Below the pieces are notes generated by a model. That model was not told where the DNA came from. It did not search any database and was given only the letters and a program-made list of their open reading frames with translations. A stretch of 64,000 bases of DNA from Linum tenue (taxonomy: Eukaryota > Streptophyta > Magnoliopsida > Malpighiales > Linaceae), in NCBI GenBank assembly GCA_946122785.1, contig CAMGYJ010000006.1:46830066-46894065 (forward strand), given 5' to 3'. Shown piece after piece: positions 1 through 11,600 of this stretch (its first letter is position 1; each line of letters starts with the position of its first letter). A program made the position numbers and the translations under genes.

Positions 1-779
1 TGGAGTAATAAGGTTACCTACGTGCACTTATTCGGTTCAGTAACTAGGATCATATTTTGTCCGGAACTCTCAAGTCTCCTTACTCAGTCAATAAGGGACT
101 TACTCTTGGATTTTATACATGATCGTGGAGGTTGAGGTGATTTTTACATAGAGAGAAGTGAAGGTGGGGTGGAGGGCAGGAGGCAGAGAGCAACGAAAGG
201 ACGGGATGAAGAAAGAAGCTGCTATGAGTAGTGATGGCCATAATACCCTTACTGAATTATGTTAGCATGGATGAATTAATACTAATGTTTTTCTCTTGTT
301 TAGCGAGAGCTTCACTTCCTAGGTTTTTGCTGCAAAATCTAGGGGTTTTTATAGCGATCAAGACTTATGGTTTTGCTCTGAGTGGTATTCGTTTTCTTTG
401 CATCGAGTTTGTAGCCACCTATCTCTTGCCTCCTGCTAACTATAGGTTTTTCCAAGAAATTTACAAGAGGGAGTTTCCCTTCATTTCTACTCTATTATTA
501 GGGTCGCGCTATTTTCTGAAACCCTAGTCAACCTCCTACGACTAGGGTAAGGGAGTGATCTTTTTCACCTAATCATTTTCTTTCGTTTCTCCTGCGTTTC
601 CTTGGTTCCTATAGGTCTGATCAAGTAAACACAAACTCATGGAAAAGGAACGAGATTTACATTGTTCGGAATGTCGCGAGCCACACAGAACTCTATGATC
701 ACAACAGAATGCAACATTAATGATCCCCTCAATTGTCATGATAGGATATCGATGGCTCTACTGCCCATTCTGAACAGCC
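1..779. other. No gene recognised; possible 5' flank of LINE 1
   Basis: I see no convincing coding region here. The longest open stretch (231-527, plus) is hydrophobic, has no recognisable motif and sits in AT-rich sequence, so I do not call it. The right-hand part may be the untranslated 5' end of the LINE that becomes recognisable after about 780. Confidence 0.4.
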
Positions 780-959
780 AACTGATGAGGAAAGGATAGA
801 AAGTAGGTCCGTGGAAGAGATGACTTTTGAAATTGCCGTCTAGCAAAAGATGATGAGCCATTTCTGGTAGAGGAAGAATACTATGATACAACAATGGTCA
901 ATGCGGGAAATCTGCTAGGTTTGGTAGGATGGCTAGTCACAGATAAGAAGTAGAACGTG

Positions 960-1530
960 AAATCCGTGAAGGTAGCCCTAAGAAAGGCTTGGAACTTACA
1001 GAACTTCCAGATAAGGGATATTGGAGACTAACCCTTCTCTTTTCAATTTCTTGAGAAATGAGACTGGTAAAAGGTGAAAACCATCTGCTGATCTTCCAAA
1101 AAGCAGATGCTTTTTCATAGGCCACAGGTGAAAGATTTTAACATTATGGAGATATGGATGAGGATACATGGTTTAATGTCCCATAAAATAGTTGCAAAGT
1201 TCGGCTCCTTAATTTGGATTGATATTCGAAGTGAAAGCCTGAAATATGATTTCCTAAGGTTGAGAATGGGAAAGGATATCAGATCCCCCTCAAACAGGAA
1301 CTCAAACTGAACATCAAGGGAGATTTTATGAGTTTCGAGACTAAAATTGAGAAATTACCTATGTTTAGTTTCTCATGTGGGAGAGTTGGATATCCAAAGC
1401 TCCACTGTCCAACTCCTGCTCCGACTGGTAAGGATCCCTACACCTCTGGTATCTTAGGATGGGTATCTTGTAAAACAGAACATGGCAATCAAGTCAAGAG
1501 AGAGAGGGGGCAGATGAAATCTTGATGGCC
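960..1530 (+). pseudogene. LINE 1 ORF1 remnant (DUF4283-like plus zinc knuckle)
   Basis: In shifting frames the translation shows the run EIWMRIHGL followed by SLIWIDIRSESLKYDFLRL, which resembles the DUF4283-type region of plant LINE ORF1 proteins. It is followed by a zinc-knuckle-like segment with FSCGRVGYPKLHC, where Cys, Cys and His stand in CCHC-type spacing. The family binds element RNA. At least three frame changes or stops interrupt it, so no functional product is expected. Confidence 0.55.
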
Positions 1531-2184
1531 CCGAAAGCAAAATTTGATAGGAAAGTATTAACAAATAGAATGTGAATTGAAGAAGCCAGTCATCCTGATA
1601 AAAATAAGCTGGCAGGTATCGTAGAACAGGAAGGCAAGATGACTACGAGTGCAAGGATGGGGCAGATATAAAAAGTCGGTTTATATACGTTCTTCACAAG
1701 AAAAGTATCCAGAGGACTTCTACAAGGGCTCAGCTGAGGAAGCATGGAATCATAAAGAAGCCCTAGCAAAAGGAGAGCCGACTCTTGAAAAGATAGAAGA
1801 AAGAGAGACTTTGGGTAAGAAATAGGAGAATACCATGGCGAGGAGGAATAGGAGATGAGTATCTTGGTAACAAGTTGATTCCCAAATCTGATCACTTGGG
1901 GATTTTAGGGGAAGGTCACAAGATGGTTTCTCACATGGAGGAATAGATAATACAAAGAAAGCAAAAAATGAAACAAGGAAGATGGAAAAGACAAGAAGGT
2001 ATTCGTAAAGAGCATAGTGTCTCCTAAGTTGTACCAGTTACCCCACAAAAGAGATCTTATGAGGAGGATTCTGTACAAATTCACACTATTCAGAGAAAGA
2101 AAAAGAGAGAAGTGGTTGAGTATGAGATGTCCCAAACTAAAATGGTTGGCTAAGAGGCGGGACCTGCATCAAGGCAGGGCCGCC

Positions 2185-2568
2185 AGTCCAATAAATATCC
2201 TAAGTTACAATTGTCGGGGTTCAAGGAGTTCCCCGACAATTAGAAGGGTGGGGCAACTGTTCTATCGCCAAATCCTCATGATTGTCTTCTTGATGGCGAC
2301 AAAGAAACATGAAGGAGAATGGGAAGAGGTTATGAAGGAGTTAGGGTGGGAGTCTGGTTACGGAGTAAGCTCAGTTGGAAGAGCTAGACGTCTACATATG
2401 CTATGGAGGAAAAACCTGGATGTAGTGAAGTCTCGATCCACAAACCACATTAATGTAAAGGGTAAATGTTGGTGGTTATGCGGAATTTATGGGTGGTCGG
2501 AACAAGGGCAAAAGTTCAAAACTTGTGAGCTACTTAGCGAACTTAAAGATATGACGGGACCACCATGA
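2185..2568 (+). pseudogene. LINE 1 endonuclease (EEP family) remnant
   Basis: The frame opens with NILSYNCRGSR, the plant LINE form of the usual N-terminal W/YNCRG motif of exonuclease-endonuclease-phosphatase domains. It continues with ARRLHMLWRKNLDVVKSRS and WWLCGIYGWSEQ, which match the domain's middle strands. In the family this enzyme nicks the target DNA to start target-primed reverse transcription. The frame ends at a stop at 2566-2568; the GDFN-type region further on is in another frame and decayed. Confidence 0.7.
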
Positions 2569-3117
2569 TTAAGTTTGTGCTGATTTCAATCTTATTCAAG
2601 TTTATGAGGAGAAAAATGGATTGAATCAACCAAATGTTCTCGAGATGGAGATGTTTAATGATGCATTCGCATATTGCAACTTGGAAGAACTAGGTTACTA
2701 TGGAAAGCCTTTCACATGGAGTGGCAAAACTACTACCCACACACGACGGTTTACCACCTACGATAATGTGGATCTGATCATTCCGCGATAATGTTACAAA
2801 TGAAGCTGGTTAATGACGAACTCATATGGGGTTGGAGTTTTAGGTTTGAATCCTACTGGCAACAACATTTTGACCGTAAACAAGCTATAGCATATGGTTG
2901 GAGGGAGGTTCAAGGCAGATCGGTAATGGAAAAGATAAAGAACTGTGAGACAAAACTTGTTAGCTAGGGTAGGAACATTTTTGGCACACTGAGTTTTCGT
3001 AAAAGACAAGCAGAAAATGCTATCGAAAAGCTTGAGAAGTGAAAGTCGAACACTGCCATCATGCTACAGCGAAAGGCTCTAGAAAAATAATTGAATGAAA
3101 TTTTGTTGTAGGAGGAA

Positions 3118-4960
3118 TTAAGATGGAAACAACGTGCCAGAGCTGACTGGCTTAAGGAGGGAGAAAATAACACTAACTTCTTCCACAGGAAAGCATCGGA
3201 TATATGAAATCGAAATACCATAAAAAATTTAAAGGGTGAGGCGGGGGAATGGCAGCAAGGGCAACAAGAAGTCTCATCCATTCTCAAGCAATATTTCCAG
3301 CATCTATTCCTATCTAGTAGTAATGAGACTTCAACAAGCATCCTACAAGCAATTCCACAAAAAGTAACCCAGGAAATGAATGATGATCTGCTGAAACCCT
3401 TCACAAAGGAGGAGATATGGCAGGCTTTAAAAAAGATGGGGGATCACAAAGCTCCGGGAGTTGATGGGATGCCAGTCCTGATTTTTTCAAAGAAACTGGG
3501 AAGTGGTGGGAGATGATGTCACTAGTGAACTTTAACACTATTTTGAGACTGGGGACTTTCCCCAGTCCCTAAATCACACTTTGGTGGTACTGATACCAAA
3601 GAAGCAAACAGTGGAGGTTCTTATATTTCAGACCTATAAGTTTGTGGAAAGTCTTGTACAAAATCCTCTCGAAAGTTTTGACTAACCGATTGAAGAGTAT
3701 TCTGAATTACATTATAACATAATACCTGAGTGCCTTTGCCCCTGGAAGGCTCATAACAGATAATGTGATGATAGCTTTTGAAATTTTTCATGCTATGAAG
3801 GGAAGGGTACGTGGAAAGAAAGGCTTCATGTCTGTAAAGTTCGATATAGCAAAAGCCTATGATAGGGTTGAATGGAATTTTCTGGAGGAAGTGATGAAAA
3901 AGCTAGGTTTTGCTGATAGATGGGTGGTTCTGTTTGCGAATGAACACAAAACGGAAACCTTCTATCCTACAAGAGGATTGAGACAGTGAGATCCCATATC
4001 TCCCTATCTGTTGCTCTTTGTGGTGGAAGGTCTTTCAGCTCTACTAGTAAAAGCTGAACAAAATAAGGAGATAGAAGCTTTGAAGGTTAAGAAGGAAACC
4101 CCTTCCATGAACCACCTAATTTTTGCTGATGATAGTATTCTGTTTGCTAACACCAATCATCCACAATGTGAGCATATCAGGGATATCTTACAGTTATATG
4201 AGGCTGAATCAGGTCAGAAGGTAAATCTAGAGAGGTTTGAGTTATCTTTCAGTTCAAATGTGAAGGAAGAAAAACAACAAGAGCTTGCGTGAATATTTGG
4301 AATGCGAATTGTACCCTACCATGCCAAGTATCTATGGCTTCCTACAGTAGTGGGGAGACAGAAGAAAGCAGTATATAACTACTTGGTTGACAGAGTAAGG
4401 AAGAAAGTTAAACTCTGTAAGACAAAGCTACTATCCTATGCTGGCAAAGAAACTATCATAAAGGTTGTAGCCTGACACAGATGAAATATGCAATGCAAGT
4501 TTTCCTTGTTTCATGGGGGTGATTCAAGAAATATAGAACCTGTTGTCAAACTTTTGGTGGGGGCAACAAAATAGTGAAAGAAGGACCCACTGGTTGAGTT
4601 GGAAGGAACTTTGCAGGCCTAAGGAACAAGGGAGATGGGCTTCAGAGAATTACAAGGGTTCAATCTATCATTACTGGGTAAGCAACTTTGGAATTTAATT
4701 CAGAAACCGAATTCCCTGGCTGCTAAGGTTCTCAAAGCAAAATACTACCATTTGAGAGATGTTTTGGAAGCTGAATTATGATATAATCTTAGCTACTTAT
4801 GGAGAAGCCTTATGGAAGCGAAGGATCTGACTCGAAATGGCCTAAGATGGAAGGTTGGAAATGAGAATAAGATTGATATATGACTAGACAAGTGGATTCC
4901 AACATCAAACAACTACAAAGTGGCATCCCCACCAGTTCAACTGGGGGCTACAACCTCTGT
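3118..4960 (+). pseudogene. LINE 1 reverse transcriptase remnant
   Basis: Fragments in several frames match the plant LINE reverse transcriptase: [17 protein letters not shown] near 3121, a KAPGVDGMP-like block near 3440, FDIAKAYDRVEWNFLEEVM at about 3840-3895, and the catalytic-loop block LIFADDSILFANTN near 4118-4160. The two Asp of FADD are present. The segment after this corresponds to the thumb and the linker toward zf-RVT. Stops occur at 3988, 4290 and elsewhere, so it is non-functional. Confidence 0.8.
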
Positions 4961-5129
4961 AAGTGAGTTGTTTGATACTCTCTCAAGAACCTAGGATACA
5001 TCACTCCTAAAGACACATTTTAATCCCCAATATCAAATTAACATCCCAAAGGTACCAATTCATCGACAACCTTATGAGGATTATCGGAATTGGAGCTTTT
5101 GAAAAATCAGGCACCTAATCAATCAAGAC

Positions 5130-5350
5130 AACTTATCTTAAATGGTCTGAGAAGGAGGAGGCGGTTGGAGAATTATGCACTCCTATTGACGGGAAGATAA
5201 TTTGGAGATTGCGAATCCCCCCTAAAGTGAAGATTTTTGCTTGGAAATGAATAAAGAACGTTTTACCTCGTGGAGCTAACATCGTGAAGAGATTACATAA
5301 AGGGTACCCTTTATCCAGCACACAAGAGACTTAGAATCATATGTTCTATG
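5130..5350 (+). pseudogene. LINE 1 zf-RVT region remnant
   Basis: The translation reads KIIWRLRIPPKVKIFAWK followed, after a stop, by NVLPRGANIVKRLHKG and a Cys/His stretch ending NHMFYDCGWT. This is the zinc-binding region found at the C-terminus of plant LINE reverse transcriptases (zf-RVT). It lies between the RT fragments and the RNase H domain, as expected. Confidence 0.65.
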
Positions 5351-5483
5351 ATTGTGGATGGACTGGCGTATCTGGAGACATAACACGCTAAAGGTTGCTT
5401 TTGAACAAGGTAATGAAAGTACTTGTGAAGAAGGGATGACTGTCTTGTAAGAATCGTCCTCGAATGATCTGATTAGTCAATAT

Positions 5484-6062
5484 TTGGTATCGCTCTGGTT
5501 CATATGGGAGGAAAGAAACAATCAGTTATGGAACAAGAAGAAAAGAAAGGAATGGGAAATCATAGATCGAGCTAGAAATCAGCTTGAAGAGTACTTGAGT
5601 TACCATAAATCGACTGTGGAAATTACCCCGAAGAGGCAATGCCGTTGGAGGACGCCAGAGAATGAAGAGGTCAAGATTAATGCTGATGCTGCTTGTTTTG
5701 AAGGTCAAGGTACGGGGTTCGGAGTTGAGACGAGGGAAAGGGAGAACAAATTTCTCCTAGCAGCAGTGAGACGTATTAGGGTTCAGTGGAGTCCTCTAAT
5801 GGCGGAGATTCTGGCGATATGTTTTGGTTTGATAATGGCGGAGGAGCAGGGTTTCAGATTGGCGATAATGAAGTCCGATTGTCAGGTGGTCATTCATTAC
5901 CTACAAAGCACAAAAGGAACGACGATGGAGGAAGGTGACGTGTGTGCGGAGGTGCGGGATGTGGCAAACAACATAGGCTCAATTTCTTTATCATTCTCGG
6001 GTCGGACCAGTAATGTAGCAGCTCACCTAATGACCCATACCCTTTGTAATTGGGACCAATAA
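5484..6062 (+). pseudogene. LINE 1 RNase H domain (RVT_3 type)
   Basis: This is a 192-residue open frame, the longest uninterrupted coding piece in this LINE. The N-terminal third, starting LWFIWEERNNQLWN, is the spacer that normally links zf-RVT to RNase H. The RNase H core follows: INADAACF (first catalytic Asp in NADAA), GFGVETRE, PLMAEILAICFGLIMA (catalytic Glu in the AE motif) and AIMKSDCQVVIHYL (Asp in KSD). The last block, SGRTSNVAAHLMTH, carries the usual N-x-x-AH of the family. In active elements the domain removes RNA from RNA/DNA hybrids. It probably lost its function together with the rest of the element, although the frame is open. Confidence 0.8.
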
Positions 6063-6172
6063 GAGATTTGGGTCTCTAAACCTCCCATTTTCTTGATTCA
6101 CTAACTTCACTTTGACACCTGTACTATTTCAAACCATTAATGAAATAATACAGGTTTTTTTATTAAAAAAAT

Positions 6173-6555
6173 TATGTTAGGATGGTAGTATATTAGCACC
6201 CTATCAAGTCCTAGTTAGCACTATATCCAGTCCCTAATTAATAGTAGTCTATCTATTCTTGATTTTGGATCTTAGTTCGGTCCAGGCACCATTTTGGTTC
6301 TGGTTAATAAAAACTGAACCCATTACCCCAATTTGGAATGAACCATGATCGAAATACGAGACAAGATTGAAGGGTCAACGATGGCAAGTTCTTGTTGGAA
6401 AGTTGGAAACTCTATAATTCAACATTGCAACAGTAGTATACACAGCATAATTCACAGTGATACAAATCCTTCATCGGGAGATAATTGGAAGATAAATAAC
6501 AGCACATATATTTCTTGTTTTCAGAATAATGTAGATTCTAGTTTTTTCCTATGCT
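6173..6555. other. Intergenic, 3' of the cysteine protease gene
   Basis: AT-rich sequence between the tail of LINE 1 and the stop codon of the cysteine protease. The part next to 6556 probably contains the protease 3' UTR, read leftward. I see no gene in it. Confidence 0.5.
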
Positions 6556-7681
6556 TTATGCAATAGGATAAGAAGCTGACATAGCAATGCCACAGAGGCC
6601 TTCTTTGGCGCCAATGCCACGATGCATTTTGATGTAACCTTGGTCTCCCCAGCTAGTCCCCCATGAATTCCTTACCAGCCAGTACTTTGTCCCATCGCCA
6701 CTCGTGCCATACCCTACCACAGCCACTCCATGGTCCAAATCGGTTCCACAGTCTCCAGTGAACACTCCACTCGAGTAGAACTGGAACGCAGAGCCACTAG
6801 CATCAATGGCCACCGCGATAGGTTGGTTGGCCGCGGCCTTTAGCAATGCATCCTCGTTGTTTGCAGGCACATCTTCATATCCACTGATCTTGGCCGCAGG
6901 AGAGGTTGTCTTGGCTGTGCTGCAGGTTCCGTCTGCTGCTGAGTAAGGGTACTTTGTTTCAGTGGTGAGGCCCTTAGTTTTGACAAATTGAAAAGCATCA
7001 TCCATGAAGCCACCATTGCAGCCTTGGTCATTAGTTGTCCTGTCACAATCAACCAATTCTTGTTCTGAGAGAGAGACCAGCTTCCCCGTTGAGATCTTTG
7101 TGATTCCTTCCACTGCTGCCACAGCAGAGAATGCCCAACAGCTTCCTGCAATTTATTTTTTTGGCGCAAAAGTTGTAAAATATTGACATTTATGGGAGGA
7201 AGATGGAAAAGGTTTGGACTTTTGTAGTAAGCTTACCACATTGGCCTTGATCCTTGATTGGATTCACAGCTCCTTGGGTTCTCCAATCCATGGTGTCTGG
7301 CACTGAACTCACATTTCCATATCTGAATGATGATGATCCAGGGTGGATGAGATTCACAGGTTTCTTGAATCCAGTTTTAGCAGCCCTGAATTCCTTGTTG
7401 GTCAGGTCAGCAAACTGATTGACAGCAAGCTTGTATGTCTTGTTCGCGAACTTGTTGTTGTGATGAATGAAGGCCACGTTCTTTTTAAAGATGCTGAAGC
7501 GCCTGGCCTTCTCTCCTGCGTCTGCATAGACTCGTCCATACTGAGCAATCCATGCTTCGAACCGTTGGTTGATGCTACTAACGGGAGGAATCGAGGATCT
7601 TGCAGAGAAGGCTCCATAAGCATAGATCCCCATCAGCAACACCACCATGAACATCAGCTTGTTTCCAGCTACTGAGGCCAT
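6556..7681 (-). CDS. Papain-type cysteine protease, senescence-associated SAG39/SAG12-like
   Basis: Two exons, 7681-7237 and 7145-6556, give 344 residues, the usual length of the subfamily. The intron has GT (7236-7235) and AG (7147-7146) ends and splits the Gly codon in the active-site motif QCGSCWAF. The start is the Met beginning MASVAGNK; a longer upstream frame exists but lacks the signal peptide position. Order: hydrophobic signal peptide (about 1-25), I29 inhibitory prodomain with an ERFNIN-type helix ([17 protein letters not shown]) and VNQFADL, then the mature domain from about VPDTMDWR. Catalytic residues are Cys151, His287 ([12 protein letters not shown]) and Asn308 ([13 protein letters not shown]), with the oxyanion Gln at 147. 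The family is secreted or vacuolar and degrades protein in senescence and stress. No breaks were seen, so it looks functional. The SAG39-like subclass is from remembered similarity. Confidence 0.95.
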
Positions 7682-7760
7682 TGCTGTTATTTTGTGTTTG
7701 AATATTTTGAGAGAGATGATTGTAGATTGTGTTTGATGAAATGCAAATAGTCCTTGGAGA

Positions 7761-7766
7761 TTTATA
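7761..7766 (-). promoter_or_regulatory. Likely TATA box of the cysteine protease gene
   Basis: On the minus strand the sequence reads CACTATAAATCTC, a close match to the plant TATA consensus, 80 bases upstream of the chosen ATG at 7681. The spacing suits a short 5' UTR and supports that start over the longer upstream frame, whose first Met would lie upstream of this TATA box. Confidence 0.6.
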
Positions 7767-7769
7767 GTG

Positions 7770-8695
7770 CATCCTGATTTGGTGTGTTTCCAAACTGAAG
7801 CATCGATTTCAAGTTTGAACTGCATTGCTGGCAAAATAAGTGTCAGGAGAAGGGAAGGCAAAACGTGGAACTTCCGGCTCTTCTTTGGCCAGTTATCCCA
7901 TGTTCTGACCATCCGTAGCCCGTAGTTGAGTTCACTTCATGTAGGCAGGCAGCATTCATATTAGTTGGCGGATTAGATTGGATACTCTGAATTGTAATAG
8001 AGAAGACTGTTACTTTGTTTACTGTATTTGATTGTGTCAACATTTGTTTTGTGCTAGAGATGGCATACAAGTCAAATACTGTTCTGTATCCTAGGCTTAC
8101 AGCTAGCCAGCTTCCAGCTCCAGTCCGTGGTTGTGAAGCCATGACTAGGCCATTGATGGTATCATTTGAATCACAGTAATAAAGATTAGAAGTTGAGCCA
8201 TGCACCAAAAACTGGAATTTGAGCCCACTGCAATTTCGTCACACTATTACTTCACAATTTTACCCTTAAATAGTGGTGGTAGAATTAATGGTTCAATTAA
8301 TCATACAAACTAGTAGTGGGGAAGTCCAGAAAAAGTTAAACGACCTCCAATTATACAATTTCCACCCCCTGTTACTTATTTTTTACAAATTAATCATCCA
8401 AACTGCGTATCATTTCTGTACAAGGGACCCGAGTTTGCAGCAAGACGATGCTCCAACTGCAACCTTTTTCGTCAACATTGTGCCAAGTCATTTTTCACGT
8501 ACCTGCTAAATCAATTCTACTTCATGAAAGGAACACACAAGCCTACCCATTCAAATGTCCAAGCCTTCATTCACCCTCATTAGCTCCAGTCGTCTCTCCG
8601 CTCAGTAAGTCAGTAGGCAAAATTGAATGTGGATGATCCCACTGTACCAACAATCAAAACAGCACATTTTGAATGTTGCGAATCAATAGAGTTGC
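7770..8695. other. Intergenic between the cysteine protease promoter and the MED14 3' end
   Basis: This holds the upstream region of the protease gene (left) and, next to 8696, the probable 3' UTR of MED14. Short open frames on both strands show no recognisable motif. No repeat or transposon end was found. Confidence 0.5.
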
Positions 8696-11600
8696 TCAAG
8701 TCAGCCCAGCGCTCGAAGTAACTCCACCGCTGCTGCCGTCTTTCAATCCCTGCAGACACAAATGCAACGTCCTCTGCACATTATCCGCCACTATTCTCAA
8801 CCTTCCCTGACTGAGATCATGTTCCCCACCTGAAGAACCACCACTCACTTCCACCGTCCTGGCAACCCTCTGCTTACACTTCTCCCATTCATCATCTCTC
8901 AACCAGCAAGCTCGCCCTCCATGGCTTCCTTCCATCCCGAGGAAGGAGACATTCGGATTATCCAAAAATGAGTACCGCAATCTCACTGAGACACAGTAGG
9001 GCAACCAAGCCGCACCACCCGCTGCATTGATGTGAGGCACGTGAGCTGGGTCGAGGACCACAGTGAGTGCAAAATTAACCGAGTTATGCGGCCGATCGTA
9101 GTGGATATTGCTCTTGGCTACGGACGAATTATTATCATCATGATTTCCTCCGCCAGTGTGATTCTCGAGGCATAGCTCGATTCGGGGTTTCTGCACAAGA
9201 GCCATTTCTCCACCACCTTGAGCTGCCTGTACAAGCCCTTTCTTCCACGCGATTAGCTTCAGGAATTCTCTCAGGACTGATATAGGGAGTGTGAGGAGGG
9301 TGATGAATGATGCAACACGGGAAGTGTCGTAGGGCTCAGACGCGACCCGGCGACTGAAATAGTCACAGATCTCGCTGATCTCGGGTTGAGTGAGTTCTTC
9401 CTGGGATGTAGCAGAGGTTGGTTGCTGCTGTTGGTGATGAAAACGCTTAACGCTGAGTACCTGAAGAAGAAGCTGCACTCTGTGCACACTGACGGCAAAT
9501 ACATAGCCCCTGCAGGGAGAATAGCGCAACAGAATGAGAATCTAAGCTTCAAAACTCGACAGTGCACACGGAATTTCCATAGAGCTTCTCAAGAAATGAA
9601 TTAAACATAAAAAGACAATCAGTTACTTTTAAAATCCACGAATTTTGAAGAATCCATCTTTTCAAAAATCATACACCCAAACAAACCCTTGCTAACAAAC
9701 AGCTGAGCAAATGTAACTTTATAATCAGCAATGGTAGGTAGTGAAAATAATCAGACTTTTTTAGTATAGATTCTTCTTACCCAACAAAGAAGCGTAAAGC
9801 AGGCTGTTCCTGGTCCAAATTCAGGAGAGCACCTTCATTATCTTTCAAAATTGATCCAAGGATCTCTTTCAACAGATCAGGTAACTGGGCAAATAGCCAT
9901 AGCACGCCAAGGTACTTAAGAATACCCCTCAGGACCTTCTTAAGTGCAACAAGAGGAACCCATCCACCTCCATAACCTCCATCATCACCGAGGCCAATAA
10001 TTGCCGTATTCAGCTCTCCTCTAAGATGCACTGGGACGCCACCACCTGGAGATCTACGTATGGGCAACCCGGTGCTCATAACTGCTAAATTAGAAGATCC
10101 TGGCACACCATTCGCAACACGGTTTAAAGCAGCCACTTGGCTTACAGCCCTAGACACTGCTGCAGGACCAGGAAGATTAACTCTATTTCCAGTATTAGCA
10201 TTCAAAAGTTGGGAACCCGAAACGGGACTATGGGTATTAGAGTTCGACATTCCAGGTGTTTGTTGGCCTCCGGCAAATCCTGGATCCAAGCCATTCAACT
10301 CCTGTGCAACATGCTCCATTATGAAAGGACGGAACTGTGGACATGGTAAAGATCCCCCAACTGATGGCCCTCCTTTAGGTGGGGTAGCGGGCTGCAACCA
10401 GACCTGATCACCAGCAAAGCAGCGCATGTCGACAGAGAAGTTCTTGCGGTAGATAATACGAATCCAGTAGGGCCCACGAAGCACAACAGAGACATCGATC
10501 GGCAACAGAGAGCTAGGAACAATACCAGGGCCCCCACGACCAGCAGCTAACATTGCAGCACTATGGAGATTGTGACTTCCGAGAGGGCCAGCGATAGCAG
10601 GCTGGGGAGGGTTTGGTGTGGGTCCAGATGGTGGTGTCACAATGTTGTTACTGGAACTGCTGGGCAGGACAGGCTGTGGTTGCACATACCCTGCTGACTG
10701 TTTAGGCAAAGCAGCAGCAGGGGGTGTGACCCCTGGCACGCCTTGGGCCCGTGCAGGACGAGTTGCAGCTGCAAGGGCATGCAAGGGTCCAGCAGTGAGG
10801 CGAATGCAATCTAAAAGGGATCCGACTTCAGCTGCATTAATAAAACCCTCCAGAAACTGCAAGCAAGAAGGATTTTCAGCACAAGTTAATAAGCACTAAA
10901 ATGTGTGAGGGAAATATGTTACAAGGAGAACAAGAAACTTCAGACAACTCTTCCGATTAGATAAGGGTGTGTTTGTGCTAAAAACTCAATATATTTTACA
11001 AAAGATAATTCAGCTTAAAACCGAATCAAACACACTTGTTTGAGCTAACAATTCAGAACAATAATTCATAATGGAACCCACCAATAAAATTTCATTTCCA
11101 ATTTTACCCAATCGTAATAATAATTAATTATTAAAGTTATACACATAACAATTATTTCTCTAAATGCACACCGAAGGGCCTTTCTTCGAACTTCTACCTA
11201 AAAAATCCTTCTATTTTAAGCAAAAGCCTAAAAGAATACACCCAATGGCTAAGTTTTTAGCATTTACCAGGAAACAAGAATACATATGAAAAGACCAAAC
11301 TTACGAGCACAAAATGAACGAGGAACCAAAAGTTCCAGCCAACTCAAAGAAGAGGCATAGTGGGTATGAAGAATAGGAATATTGCTATGCTTAAGGAACA
11401 GTTAGCCAATAGAAATCCCCATGGAATCAAAATATGCAAGTTTTAAATGTGTCATGCAACAGGCTTACCCACCAAAAAAAAAAAAAAAAAAAAAACAGGA
11501 GTTACCAACACAAGAAAAGCAAATAGCACTGAACCCACCTTAGTATGTGGCCACAAATTATCAGGAGAAACATGGATCGTGCATCCCTCTTTACCCGATT

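Larger units (their letters stand above)
780..6172 (+). mobile_element. Degenerate LINE (non-LTR retrotransposon) with RNase H, LINE 1
   Basis: Protein remnants occur in the standard plant LINE order: an ORF1-like nucleic-acid-binding region with a zinc knuckle (about 960-1530), an apurinic endonuclease (about 2185-2568), reverse transcriptase (about 3118-4960), a zf-RVT zinc-binding region (about 5130-5350) and an RNase H domain (5484-6062). The frame is broken many times by stops and shifts, so the copy is dead. The 3' end is placed at the short T/A-rich tail near 6155-6172, after the last stop. The 5' limit is a guess and no target duplication was found. The RNase H domain sets it apart from the second LINE in this window, which ends at zf-RVT. 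Confidence 0.85.

Noticed and set aside
231..527. 98-codon plus-strand frame near the window start
   Set aside because: Hydrophobic, AT-rich, no motif, no neighbouring exon or promoter evidence.
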